From the NCBI RefSeq assembly GCF_902158555.1, contig NZ_CABGGS010000047.1, positions 186,001 through 250,000 on the forward strand: DNA of 64,000 nt, given 5' to 3'. The DNA comes from Klebsiella spallanzanii. Lineage in GTDB: Bacteria; Pseudomonadota; Gammaproteobacteria; Enterobacterales; Enterobacteriaceae. The notes under the pieces were generated by a model. It made no database searches. It was not told the DNA's origin and was given only the letters and a program-made list of their open reading frames with translations. Shown piece by piece: positions 50,288-58,393 of this stretch. Both the position numbers and the translations under genes were made by a program. Position 1 is the first letter of the stretch. The number at the start of each line of letters is the position of its first letter.

Positions 50288-51062
50288 TCAGGCTGGCAAG
50301 ATAACGCCCCGGAGTTTGTCCTAAGCCCTTTTTAAACATGGTAATAAAGGCGGTGGTGGAGTCATAGCCCAGACTCTGCGCCGTCTGCTGCACCGTCTGC
50401 CCGCGAATCAGCATCTGCAGGGAGAGGATTAATTGCAGCTGGTGGCGCCAACGGCGAAAGCTCAACCCCGTCTCGCGCACCACCAGCCGCGCCAGATTGC
50501 GCTCGCTCATGGCGAACTCCGCTGCCCACTGCGACAGCGTTTGCCAGCGGGCCGGGTCGACGGCCATCATTTCCGCCATTTGACGAATTTTAGGATGCCC
50601 TGACACCGGTAGCTGCAGATGCTCCTGTGGCTGCTGCGGTAACTCATCGAACAGTACCTGAACCAGCCGATGCATCGCCGCTGATTCCAGCTCCGCCCTG
50701 CCGCGCTGAGCCATGGTGAGAATAAGCTCGCGCACCAGCGGTGAAATCTTTAACGTACAGCAGAAATCTGGTATCGGGGCCGCGCCGGGTTCAATAAACA
50801 AAAAGCAGATCTGCGCTCCCGGCGTTGCCCGGTTGCTGTGATCCACCTGTCCCGGCACCCACACCGCGTACTGCGGCGGCACCATCAACATGGCATTTTC
50901 CACCTCGCAGGTCAGCGCCCCGTGCAGCGCCAGGATCAGTTGCCCTTTGCGGTGCTGATGGCGCGGAATGTACTGCTCGTCCGCGACAACCTGAATACAA
51001 AAAGCCAGCGCCGCCTCATGCCCGCTGTCCGGGTCGTAGCCATCCAGACCGAGTCCGATCAT
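50271..51062 (-). CDS. nimR: NimR (YeaM), AraC-family regulator
   Basis: A 263-aa regulator: an N-terminal cupin-type sensor ([37 protein letters not shown]) and a C-terminal AraC DNA-binding domain ([53 protein letters not shown]). Orthologue of E. coli NimR, which represses the divergent nimT gene for 2-nitroimidazole export. It shares an 100-base intergenic region with nimT here as well. Confidence 0.92.
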   Translation of the reverse strand: MIGLGLDGYDPDSGHEAALAFCIQVVADEQYIPRHQHRKGQLILALHGALTCEVENAMLMVPPQYAVWVPGQVDHSNRATPGAQICFLFIEPGAAPIPDFCCTLKISPLVRELILTMAQRGRAELESAAMHRLVQVLFDELPQQPQEHLQLPVSGHPKIRQMAEMMAVDPARWQTLSQWAAEFAMSERNLARLVVRETGLSFRRWRHQLQLILSLQMLIRGQTVQQTAQSLGYDSTTAFITMFKKGLGQTPGRYLASLTTTSQ

Positions 51063-51162
51063 AATATTGTCCGATTTTAGCGATAATCTGTCATTTTAGC
51101 TTGATTTAAACAGGCGGCAAACAGGCTATTGTAAACGCCTCGTATTCTTGTTTGAGATAGCC

Positions 51163-52347
51163 ATGAATTCTGTTTCACCTTCTGCCGGTCAACGCAATCT
51201 GTTATTGATTGCCGGTATTCTGCTGATAGCCACCACTTTACGCGTGGCCTTTACCGGCGCCGCGCCGCTGCTTGACGCCATTCGCAGCGAATATGGTCTC
51301 ACTACCGCGCAAACCGGTCTGCTAACCACCCTGCCGCTGCTGGCCTTTGGCTTGGTTTCACCGCTGGCTGCGGGCATCGCGCGTCGCTTCGGCATTGAAC
51401 GCAGCCTGCTTCTGGCCATGCTCCTGATTTGCCTGGGTATTGGTCTGCGTTCCCTGCCCTCCGTCGCGCTACTGTTTATAGGCACCGCAATTATCGGCTG
51501 CGGTATTGCCCTGGGAAACGTTCTGCTGCCGGGGTTAATCAAGCGCGATTTCTCGCAGCATGTTGCCAAAATGACCGGCGCTTACTCTCTGACAATGGGC
51601 GGTGCAGCGGCGCTGGGTTCGGCCATGGTGGTTCCGCTGGCGCTTGCCGGATTGGGCTGGCGCGGTGCGCTGCTGATGTTAATGGTTTTTCCGTTACTGG
51701 CGCTGTTTGTCTGGCTGCCGCAGTCGCGCCGACAGGCCACCGCGCCGCTGACGGGTTCAGGCGCGATCCATAACCGCGGGATCTGGCGCTCGGCACTGGC
51801 CTGGCAGGTGACGCTGTTTCTCGGGATTAACTCGCTGGTCTATTACGTTATCATCGGCTGGCTGCCCGCTATTTTGCAAAGCATTGGCTACAGCGAAGCG
51901 CAGGCGGGCTCCCTGCACGGGCTGCTTCAACTGGCAACCGCCGCGCCGGGGCTGGCTATCCCGTTAATACTTCATCGGCTGAAAGATCAGCGTGGTATTG
52001 CCGTTCTGGTCGCCCTGATGTGTGCCGTCAGCGCGCTCGGATTATGGTTTTTACCTGGTCAGGCGGTGCTGTGGACGCTTATCTTCGGCTTCGGATCCGG
52101 CGCAACCATGATTCTGGGGCTGACCTTTATCGGCCTGCGGGCCAGTTCAGCACACCAGGCCGCCGCGCTGTCGGGAATGGCGCAAGCAGTGGGTTATCTG
52201 CTGGCTGCCTGCGGACCGCCAGTGATGGGGAAAATTCATGATGCCAACGGCGACTGGCATATTCCGCTGATCGCCGTAGCGCTGATTTCTATTGCCATGG
52301 CAGTGTGTGGCGCGCTGGCCGGTCGCGATCGGGAGATCAACAGCTAA
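51163..52347 (+). CDS. nimT: NimT (YeaN), MFS exporter of the CynX/NimT family
   Basis: A 12-helix transporter of 394 aa, similar along its length to E. coli NimT (393 aa), which exports 2-nitroimidazole. Typical stretches: LRVAFTGAAPLLDAIRSEYG, LGNVLLPGLIKRDFS, TMGGAAALGSAMVVPLALAG. The start at 51163 (MNSVSPSAGQ) is preferred to an in-frame TTG five codons upstream because GAGA precedes it. Divergent from its presumed regulator nimR. Confidence 0.92.
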   Translation: MNSVSPSAGQRNLLLIAGILLIATTLRVAFTGAAPLLDAIRSEYGLTTAQTGLLTTLPLLAFGLVSPLAAGIARRFGIERSLLLAMLLICLGIGLRSLPSVALLFIGTAIIGCGIALGNVLLPGLIKRDFSQHVAKMTGAYSLTMGGAAALGSAMVVPLALAGLGWRGALLMLMVFPLLALFVWLPQSRRQATAPLTGSGAIHNRGIWRSALAWQVTLFLGINSLVYYVIIGWLPAILQSIGYSEAQAGSLHGLLQLATAAPGLAIPLILHRLKDQRGIAVLVALMCAVSALGLWFLPGQAVLWTLIFGFGSGATMILGLTFIGLRASSAHQAAALSGMAQAVGYLLAACGPPVMGKIHDANGDWHIPLIAVALISIAMAVCGALAGRDREINS

Positions 52348-52356
52348 CCCTATCAA

Positions 52357-52382
52357 CGCCCGGCAACCTTCACTGCCGGGCG
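52357..52382. repeat. GC-rich hairpin between convergent nimT and the amidotransferase-like gene
   Basis: CGCCCGGCA (52357-52365) / TGCCGGGCG (52374-52382) with an eight-base loop, without a proper T-run; REP-like or weak terminator. Confidence 0.6.
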
Positions 52383-52387
52383 CTTAA

Positions 52388-53083
52388 TTACTGGCTTGCG
52401 GCGCGTAAAAACGCATGAACCAGCGGTGCAGGCCGCCCTTCCAGCGCATTGCGCTCGTGCTGGAATAGCGTGGCGACAAAGAACGGATGCGTTATCAGCT
52501 CCACCGCCCGAATCTCGCCATCATCATCCCAGCCGGTCACCCGCAGATCGCCCTGCTCCAGTTCGCGGGCAAAATCTTCAGCAATCCCATAGTTGCAGTG
52601 GTAACCCTCTTCAATGTTGTCACGCCCATAGGCGCGAGCGATCAGGGTATTGGCACGCAGTTCAATGCCATCAGTCTTTTCCACCAGCGAGCAGCTTAGC
52701 GGCGCAATCACCATCCGGCCTTCAGTATCGGTTTCGGCATGCGCAGCATCCTGCCAGCCCATGACGTTACGTGCGTATTCAATAATCGCGTGCTGGAACC
52801 CACCACAGGTGCCAAGGAACGGAATGCTGTTTTCACGCGCGTGGCGAATGGCGATAAACGCGCCTTCGGCATTTTGATAAGGACTGGCGGGAACGACCCA
52901 GATAGCATCGTAGTCGGCCAGATCGTCGGCGGAGCGTATCTCGCGGGTTGCCAGCCAGTCGTAGCGCAACGGAAGCTCCAGTACGGCAGCGGCATCATCA
53001 ATCGCCAGCGGAATCGCTTTATGGGCAATTACATCAGGGTTGTAGTCACCAACCAGGGCAATACGCAAGGGGGAGGAGTTCAT
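52388..53083 (-). CDS. Class I glutamine amidotransferase-like protein (CTP synthase C-terminal related)
   Basis: A 231-aa stand-alone class I amidotransferase domain related to the glutaminase end of CTP synthase; such proteins are annotated as CTP synthase C-terminal region-related (seleno)proteins. The nucleophile elbow is FLGTCGGFQHAI near residue 95; the His/Glu of the triad could be in THPFFVATLFQHE near the C-terminus. The nucleophile codon is TGT, so cysteine is used although some family members carry selenocysteine. No synthetase partner gene is adjacent, so the acceptor of ammonia, or whether it is a glutaminase at all, is unknown. Confidence 0.85.
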   Translation of the reverse strand: MNSSPLRIALVGDYNPDVIAHKAIPLAIDDAAAVLELPLRYDWLATREIRSADDLADYDAIWVVPASPYQNAEGAFIAIRHARENSIPFLGTCGGFQHAIIEYARNVMGWQDAAHAETDTEGRMVIAPLSCSLVEKTDGIELRANTLIARAYGRDNIEEGYHCNYGIAEDFARELEQGDLRVTGWDDDGEIRAVELITHPFFVATLFQHERNALEGRPAPLVHAFLRAASQ

Positions 53084-53245
53084 AGCAGGATCCTTATGTC
53101 AGAGCGATTATCAGGCAACACAAGGAGCCTCAGGTTAGCGATCTCAGCGATGGAACACAATCCTTATTTTCTCTGCGCCTGAAGACGGGCAATTTGCTTC
53201 GACTGGCGCTATGGTATAGGACAGATGAATGGCGATGGATGCATG

Positions 53246-53755
53246 ATGAAGGACAAGATTCTGGTTAGCGCCTGCCTGATGGGCTTTCAGGTTCGCTATA
53301 ACGGCAGTAACAAAGCGCAGCTGGCTGATGCCCTGGCGCGCTGGCAGCGTGAGGGGCGGCTGGTCATCCACTGTCCAGAACTGGCCGCCGGATTACCCAT
53401 TCCCAGGCTACCGGCGGAGATCCTCAACGCGCAGGGAGCCGACGTCATGAAAAATCGTGCGCAAATCGTCGAGAGTGACGGCCAGGACGTCACCGCGCAC
53501 TATCAGTTAGCCGCGTGGCTGGCGCTAAAAGCTGCGCAGGAAGAAGGTTGTACCGCAGCGCTGCTCACCGATGGTAGCCCAACCTGCGGTAGCCAGTTTA
53601 TCTATGATGGAACCTTTAACGGGCAGCGCAAAGCTGGGGCTGGCGTTGCAGCAGCCCTGCTTCGCGAGCACGGAATAACGGTATTTTCCGATCAACAGCT
53701 TTCGCAACTGCTGGTCTGGATGGAACAAAGGGAGTATGACGATGATTCAATGTAA
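53246..53755 (+). CDS. DUF523 family protein
   Basis: A 169-aa protein of DUF523, with the conserved cysteines in LVSACLMGFQVRYNG, VIHCPELAAGLPIPR and DGSPTCGSQFIYDG. Function is unknown; the invariant cysteines suggest metal or cluster binding (inference). Of the adjacent ATGs, 53246 has the best distance to GGA. It overlaps yeaO by 14 bases, so the two are co-translated. Confidence 0.85.
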   Translation: MKDKILVSACLMGFQVRYNGSNKAQLADALARWQREGRLVIHCPELAAGLPIPRLPAEILNAQGADVMKNRAQIVESDGQDVTAHYQLAAWLALKAAQEEGCTAALLTDGSPTCGSQFIYDGTFNGQRKAGAGVAAALLREHGITVFSDQQLSQLLVWMEQREYDDDSM

Positions 53756-54089
53756 ACGCGTTTATGATCCACAAGAAGAGAGCGACGGCTATCGCGTTCT
53801 GGTAGACCGTCTGTGGCCGCGCGGGATCAAAAAAGAGGCGCTGAACTACGATGAGTGGTGTAAAACGCTGACGCCGTCCACCGATTTACGTAAAGCGTTT
53901 CATAGCGAGACTATCGATTTTGCCCACTTTAGCCAGCTCTATCGTCAGGAGCTGGATGCCCACCGCGATGAAGGTGCGCGCCTCGCGGCCCTGGCCCGTC
54001 AGCAGCCGCTGACGCTGCTCTATGGGGCGAAAAACACCCGGCAAAACCATGCTCAGGTGCTTGCCGCCTGGCTGGAAGCGCTGGAATAA
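53742..54089 (+). CDS. yeaO: YeaO, DUF488 family protein
   Basis: A 115-aa protein, the E. coli YeaO length. Conserved features are KRVYDPQEESDGYRVLVDRL, WPRGIKKEAL and TLLYGAKNTRQNHAQVL. Function unknown. The start at 53742 (MIQCKRVYD) is seven bases after GGGAG; an ATG two codons upstream abuts the ribosome binding site. It ends four bases before the convergent yoaF. Confidence 0.92.
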   Translation: MIQCKRVYDPQEESDGYRVLVDRLWPRGIKKEALNYDEWCKTLTPSTDLRKAFHSETIDFAHFSQLYRQELDAHRDEGARLAALARQQPLTLLYGAKNTRQNHAQVLAAWLEALE

Positions 54090-54092
54090 GCG

Positions 54093-54332
54093 CTACGATT
54101 TAGCCGGATGATCGCGTCGCCAGAGCTCCCATTCGTCTATCGTTTCGCCACCGGGCAGTTTGCAGTCAGTACGGACGCCCTGCGGGCTTTGGATGGGAAC
54201 CTGCGTGCCTCCCAACTGTTCGCAATAAACCGAAGCCGGGTTAGCCATCCCCACAGGATGCGCAGGTTGTGTTGGTTGAGTCTGCACGCATCCGGCTAGC
54301 GCCAGAGGCAGCATGATAGTCATCCACTTCAT
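54093..54332 (-). CDS. yoaF: YoaF, DUF333 lipoprotein
   Basis: A 79-aa lipoprotein: signal peptide with lipobox LALAGC, cysteine at residue 15 for lipidation. The DUF333 core is GMANPASVYCEQLGGTQVPI with GGETIDEWELWRRDHP, as in E. coli YoaF and HslJ-associated proteins. It is the last chromosomal gene before the prophage. AAGGAG is present upstream of the ATG (reverse strand). Confidence 0.92.
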   Translation of the reverse strand: MKWMTIMLPLALAGCVQTQPTQPAHPVGMANPASVYCEQLGGTQVPIQSPQGVRTDCKLPGGETIDEWELWRRDHPAKS

Positions 54333-54423
54333 TTCTACTCCTTAGTTGATCAAATCGCTCTTTCGCCCTGAATCTCCACGGTTTCTCCATTTTAGCTGCA
54401 CTTTTGCATCGTAGAGTAGCCCC

Positions 54424-54501
54424 TGTTCTCGAACTGACCAGAGAACAGATCATTCCATAATCAATGAGTTTTCCCCGTCGCCCCCGACGGGGCTTTTTTT
54501 T
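54424..54501 (+). ncRNA. Candidate small RNA at the prophage boundary
   Basis: Layout typical of Hfq-type sRNAs: a 5' stem-loop TGTTCTC/GAGAACA (54424-54447), a 25-base A/T-rich unpaired stretch, and a terminator CCCCGTCG/CGACGGGG (54473-54492) followed by C and eight T residues. No protein gene on the plus strand precedes this terminator, since yeaO ends about 380 bases earlier and yoaF runs the other way. A possible -10 (TAGAGT, 54412-54417) is upstream, with a poor -35. I do not recognise the RNA. Its 3' end abuts the prophage, so it may be the integration site. Confidence 0.45.
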
Positions 54502-54571
54502 GGGATTTAATAAATTGAAATAAAAGGATTTATTTCAAAAATGTCCACATATCGACCACATTGACAAGAAT

Positions 54572-54597
54572 AGCCCCCTTTCCAGGGGGCTATTTTT
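54572..54597. terminator. Hairpin at the 3' end of ogr, probable terminator
   Basis: AGCCCCC (54572-54578) / GGGGGCT (54585-54591) with a six-base loop. TTTTT follows on the plus strand and ATTCTT on the minus strand. It overlaps the end of ogr, whose stop is at 54596-54598, so it may end ogr transcription and block plus-strand entry. Confidence 0.7.
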
Positions 54598-54847
54598 ATA
54601 CTGCAAGACTAAGTTGACTGTTCCCGTAATGAGAAGCCGGGAAAGCATCGCCGGGGATAAATCCTGGCGGCAAAGGATCTGCGCTGGTTGAGCGCTTCGT
54701 TACTCTGCGCTCTACGGTGTTAAGTGTCGTGAATGACTCGCTGCATTCAAGATTCTGGCATTGATGGTATTGCCGGATGGTAAACTCGCTTAACCGGCGG
54801 CTGGTGCGAGTGCGGGCGTTTGCGCCGCAGTAGGGACAAACAAACAT
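54596..54847 (-). CDS. ogr: Ogr/Delta-family zinc-finger activator of late genes
   Basis: An 83-aa P2 Ogr-type transcription activator (P2 Ogr 72 aa). The zinc site C-x2-C-x22-C-x4-C is intact: CPYCGANARTRTSRRLSE then YHQCQNLECSESF. Ogr proteins bind upstream of phage late promoters and recruit RNA polymerase. The start at 54847 (MFVCPYC) has GGGAG at six-base spacing. It lies 43 bases downstream of D, the order D-ogr being the same as in P2. Confidence 0.93.
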   Translation of the reverse strand: MFVCPYCGANARTRTSRRLSEFTIRQYHQCQNLECSESFTTLNTVERRVTKRSTSADPLPPGFIPGDAFPASHYGNSQLSLAV

Positions 54848-54890
54848 GATGATCTCCCATAGGGAGTTGAACTCACGCCTATTATGGCCG

Positions 54891-56030
54891 CTACTGTTCA
54901 GTTTCTGCAATCCAGTCGCTTATTTTCGCCTCAAGCTCCATTTTCGTGGTAAATCCGCTATCACCGATCACATGTTCCGCTCTGGCAATGATCCAATCCT
55001 GAGTATCGATTTCAGGCTTAAAGCCCGACACGTTCAGATGCATACCCGGATATAAATCGGCGCGGCCGCGCGCCAGGGTTATCGAAAACTGTGCTGCGCC
55101 TTTCTGGAGCTGTATCCATTTTGCCGCAGCTGCGCGCCTGGCCGCCGTTTCGTTCTGATAGGTTTTACGCAAAACATACACGTTACCTTCAGCGCCCTCC
55201 ATGTAATCCCCTTCCGGGCGGCTGCTTTTCTCCTCAGCCTTTCTTCTGGCAGTATTTGTTTTGCGCTTAGTGACCTTGACCGGTTTTTTCTTACCGAAAT
55301 TAAGATCCAGCCAGTACGCCCGCACGCCGGTGTAAGCATCGCGATCGGCAATGCGGAACCTGTGGCGATCTCCACTGGCACGGGTTATCTCAGCCGATGG
55401 CAGCGCCCTACCAGATGCACTGACACCGCCCCCAGGCAGGATAAACAGCAGACAGCCATTTTTCACGGTGGCAATGGCCCCCAACATCTCCGCCATGCGC
55501 GTTAAAAATGACATGTCACTCTCTTCGGTCTGATCCGCATGGTCGATCTCAATGTCGATCAGGGCCTCGCTAATCATCGGCTTCAGGTCATAGCGCCGGG
55601 CTATGGCCGATACCACCCGCTCTACCGTCACATCATGCCAGGACACCTCCCGCCTGACGTTCATCTCTTCGCGAAAATCAGCGCTGTGCGCGGTGATGTC
55701 GATAACATCCGGCGGCCCGCTATGCCCCACCTCGTCAACGGTGTAGAGACCTTTGTAGATCAACGCCTCACCCAGCCAGCCGATGGACACCGCCAGCTCC
55801 GCACCACGTGGGGGTAAATCTGTTACCCCGTCAGAGTCATCTACTGACAGGGTTAGCTGGTCAGCATCAAAACCGTTGTTATCTGTAACAGATAGCGAGG
55901 TGATGCGGTCGGCCAGTTCGGTCAGGGCAACCCCACCCAGCGTGATGCTAAAATCCGGTGTCTTTACGACCTCACTTAATTTATCTACATACGCTTCGGC
56001 TGCTGTTGTCAGCGTGTCTGCTATCGACAT
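54891..56030 (-). CDS. D: P2 gpD-like tail protein (baseplate/tail-tip hub)
   Basis: A 379-aa phage late-control D family protein, required for tail completion in P2 (P2 D about 387 aa). Family pattern: LTELADRITSLSVTDNNGFD, PPRGAELAVSIGWLGEALIY, ESDMSFLTRMAEMLGAIATV, and VYVLRKTYQNETAARRAA. The start at 56030 (MSIADTLTTA) follows GGGGGAG. It faces away from FI across 154 bases, whereas in P2 D directly follows U on the same strand. Confidence 0.9.
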   Translation of the reverse strand: MSIADTLTTAAEAYVDKLSEVVKTPDFSITLGGVALTELADRITSLSVTDNNGFDADQLTLSVDDSDGVTDLPPRGAELAVSIGWLGEALIYKGLYTVDEVGHSGPPDVIDITAHSADFREEMNVRREVSWHDVTVERVVSAIARRYDLKPMISEALIDIEIDHADQTEESDMSFLTRMAEMLGAIATVKNGCLLFILPGGGVSASGRALPSAEITRASGDRHRFRIADRDAYTGVRAYWLDLNFGKKKPVKVTKRKTNTARRKAEEKSSRPEGDYMEGAEGNVYVLRKTYQNETAARRAAAAKWIQLQKGAAQFSITLARGRADLYPGMHLNVSGFKPEIDTQDWIIARAEHVIGDSGFTTKMELEAKISDWIAETEQ

Positions 56031-56184
56031 AACTCCCCCGTTTTTTGCTGATGATTCCATGCCCGCGCGCGGGGCTGAATCCCTTTTTGTTGTCAGCGAA
56101 CTGGCAGACCGGCAACCAGGCGACGCCAGCAGACTTAACGTTGAATATTGCCCTGAACTCAAAGAGCAACATGATGGTGAACTT

Positions 56185-57357
56185 ATGTCTGAAACTCGTT
56201 TTCACGGCGTCCGCTCTCGCGAAAATACCGACCTACAGCAGGCAATCAATGACATTGATTCCAGCGTAATCGGTATTATTGCGGTTGCTGATGACGCCGA
56301 TCCGGAAACCTTCCCGCTCAATACGCCGGTACTGCTGACACGGGTGCGTAACGTCCTCGGTAAGGCAGGTAAAACCGGGTCACTTTACAAAACCCTCAAA
56401 GCCATTTCCGATCAGTGCAGCCCGCGCGTTGTGATTGTCCGAGTGAAAGAGGCTTCCGGTAACGGCGCCAGCCAGTCCCAGGCCGTTATTGGCGGAACAG
56501 ATGGCGACAGCTATACGGGAATGTATGCCCTGCTGACGGCGGAAGCCAAAACCGGCTATCGTCCGCGCATCCTGGCGGTACCGGACTACGACACCGAGGA
56601 GGTAACGTCACAGCTTTGCGTGATTGCCCAGAATCTTCGGGCTTTTGTTTATGCCGGTTGTAACGGCTGCGCGACCATGGCGGAGGCTATTGCTTATCGC
56701 AAAACCTTCGCTTACCGCGAGCTGATGCTGATCTGGCCGGACTTCATCGCTTACAACCCCCTGACGGATGATAACGAAACGTTTCCTGCCCCGGCATACG
56801 CCTGCGGCCTGCGCGCCGCTATTGATAACAGCCAGGGCTGGCACAAATCACTGTCCAACGTTGTAGTGAATAACGTTCTGGGTATTTCGAAAGATGTGTT
56901 CTGGGCATTGCAGGCAGAAGACAGCGACGCCAACGAGCTGAACAACAACGAAATCACAACGCTTATCAAGCGTGACGGTTTCCGCTTCTGGGGTAACCGC
57001 ACCACGGACACCGAAACCTACACTTTCGAGGTTTTCACCCGTACCGCGCAGATCCTGGCGGACAGTATTGCGGAGGCGCAATTTACCTCTGTTGACAGCC
57101 CGCTAACTCCGGCCAACGTGAAAGATGTGGTAAGCGGCATCCGCTCTGCTCTCAGCAAAAAAGTCACTGCCGGCCAGCTTATCGGCGCTGACTGCTGGTA
57201 TGACACGCAGGACAACGGCACCACGGATTTGCGCCAGGGAAAACTGATTGTGCGCTATAGCTACAGCCCGGTCCCACCGCTTGAAGATCTGACGCTATAC
57301 CAGACCTTTACTGATGATTTTTACGAACCGGCGTTCGCGTCGCTCGGGGGTGAATAA
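56185..57357 (+). CDS. FI: P2 FI-like tail sheath protein
   Basis: Contractile tail sheath, 390 aa (P2 FI 396 aa). Conserved blocks: VADDADPETFPLNTPVLLT near residue 35, YRPRILAVPDYDTEEV, RELMLIWPDFIAYN, GWHKSLSNVVVNNVLGIS and LIKRDGFRFWGNRT. The start at 56185 (MSETRFHG) fits the P2 N-terminus; the frame is open upstream across the D gene but without a related sequence. The stop overlaps the FII start (TAATG). Confidence 0.93.
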   Translation: MSETRFHGVRSRENTDLQQAINDIDSSVIGIIAVADDADPETFPLNTPVLLTRVRNVLGKAGKTGSLYKTLKAISDQCSPRVVIVRVKEASGNGASQSQAVIGGTDGDSYTGMYALLTAEAKTGYRPRILAVPDYDTEEVTSQLCVIAQNLRAFVYAGCNGCATMAEAIAYRKTFAYRELMLIWPDFIAYNPLTDDNETFPAPAYACGLRAAIDNSQGWHKSLSNVVVNNVLGISKDVFWALQAEDSDANELNNNEITTLIKRDGFRFWGNRTTDTETYTFEVFTRTAQILADSIAEAQFTSVDSPLTPANVKDVVSGIRSALSKKVTAGQLIGADCWYDTQDNGTTDLRQGKLIVRYSYSPVPPLEDLTLYQTFTDDFYEPAFASLGGE

Positions 57358-57872
57358 TGGCTATTCCTCACAAACTGCGGCTTTTTAGCTGCTTTGTTAA
57401 CGGCGACAACTATCTGGGAAAAGTGACCTCTTTCACTCGCCCCAAACTGTCACGAAAGGTAGAGGACTATCAGGGCGGTGGCATGCTGGGTGCGGTCGGG
57501 GTTGATCTCGGCCTTGAGGCCGGCGCGCTGGATTCCACCATTGTTTTTGGCGGCGTCATTAAGGCTCTGTTTCTCGAATACGGAGCAGAAATTGACGGCA
57601 CGCGGCTGCGCTTTGCGGGTGAATATTTCACTGATGGCGAAAGCCAGCTTGTCGAGGTGGAGCTGCGCGGGCGATTTACTGAACTTGACGGTGGAGATTC
57701 AAAACAGGGAGAAGACACCGAGGAAAGCTACACCTTTAAATCCACCTACTACAAATTCTCCATAGATGATCATCCCATTATCGAAATCGATCTGCTGAAT
57801 TTCATCTACAAAAAGAACGGTCAGAACATGTTCCCGGACCGCATCACCTCTGCCCTTGGCATGGGCAATTGA
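57357..57872 (+). CDS. FII: P2 FII-like tail tube protein
   Basis: Tail tube protein of 171 aa (P2 FII 172 aa). The N-terminal MAIPHKLRLFSCFVNGDNYL and the stretch KLSRKVEDYQGGGM are family hallmarks. It polymerises inside the sheath around the tape-measure protein. Its ATG overlaps the FI stop, coupling sheath and tube translation. Confidence 0.93.
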   Translation: MAIPHKLRLFSCFVNGDNYLGKVTSFTRPKLSRKVEDYQGGGMLGAVGVDLGLEAGALDSTIVFGGVIKALFLEYGAEIDGTRLRFAGEYFTDGESQLVEVELRGRFTELDGGDSKQGEDTEESYTFKSTYYKFSIDDHPIIEIDLLNFIYKKNGQNMFPDRITSALGMGN

Positions 57873-57917
57873 TAACCTTTCAGAGGGTGGCAAAGATGCC
57901 GCCCGGAGATTTTAAAC

Positions 57918-58235
57918 ATGGCTAAAAAAACTAAAAACCTGTTCACGCTGATGCAGCCGGTAGTTCGTAAAGACAGTGAGATCGGTCAGGTGGAAATCAC
58001 CGGCGCTATCAGTCAGGCCGGATCGTTGCGCGGCCTGAATCTTATCCGCGTTGCCAATATGGATGCAGACTCAATTGCCACGCTGTTGACGCGAGTCACC
58101 GCGCCTGCGCTGACACAAAAAGAAATCAACGAAATGCACACTCTGGACTTTATCGGGCTGGCAGAGCTTCTGGTCCCTTTCTTGAATCCGCCGGAGCCTG
58201 GAGCGTCGAACGTGGCGGAGACGGAGAGCGAGTAA
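57918..58235 (+). CDS. E: P2 gpE-like tail assembly chaperone
   Basis: A 105-aa tail assembly chaperone, between FII and the tape-measure gene as in P2. The pattern ANMDADSIATLLTRVTAPAL, EMHTLDFIGLAELLVPF is typical of gpE. GGAG lies nine bases before the ATG. A frameshift to the -1 frame near the 3' end produces the longer E+E' product (separate entry). Confidence 0.9.
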   Translation: MAKKTKNLFTLMQPVVRKDSEIGQVEITGAISQAGSLRGLNLIRVANMDADSIATLLTRVTAPALTQKEINEMHTLDFIGLAELLVPFLNPPEPGASNVAETESE

Positions 58236-58393
58236 TCACCGTCGCGTTTGACCAGATCGATGATCTGGTTGCTGATATTGCCGTTATTTTTAACTGGCCG
58301 CCCTCTGAAGTTTTCGGCATGGATCTTGGCGAGGTGATAGCCTGGCGCAAGCGGGCGGCGCTTCGAAGTGGTGCCAGTGATGAAGAGTCTTGA
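57918..58393 (+). CDS. E+E' extended tail assembly chaperone by programmed -1 frameshift
   Basis: The heptamer C CCT TTC (58175-58181) has the X XXY YYZ form in the E reading frame. Slipping back one base there leads into a -1 frame that stays open to TGA at 58391-58393 and encodes VAFDQIDDLVADIAVIFNWP and GEVIAWRKRAAL, which matches gpE' proteins. The fused product is 158 aa. It overlaps the T start (58380). The use of E and E+E' in tail assembly is conserved in P2-like phages; the site here was read directly. Confidence 0.85.

Noticed and set aside
55783-56184. Plus-strand open frame of 134 codons in front of FI, antisense to the start of D
   Set aside because: Most of it lies antisense to D and it shows no family resemblance; the FI protein begins at the ATG at 56185 with a P2-like N-terminus. 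The open frame is most likely a by-product of GC-rich codon structure.
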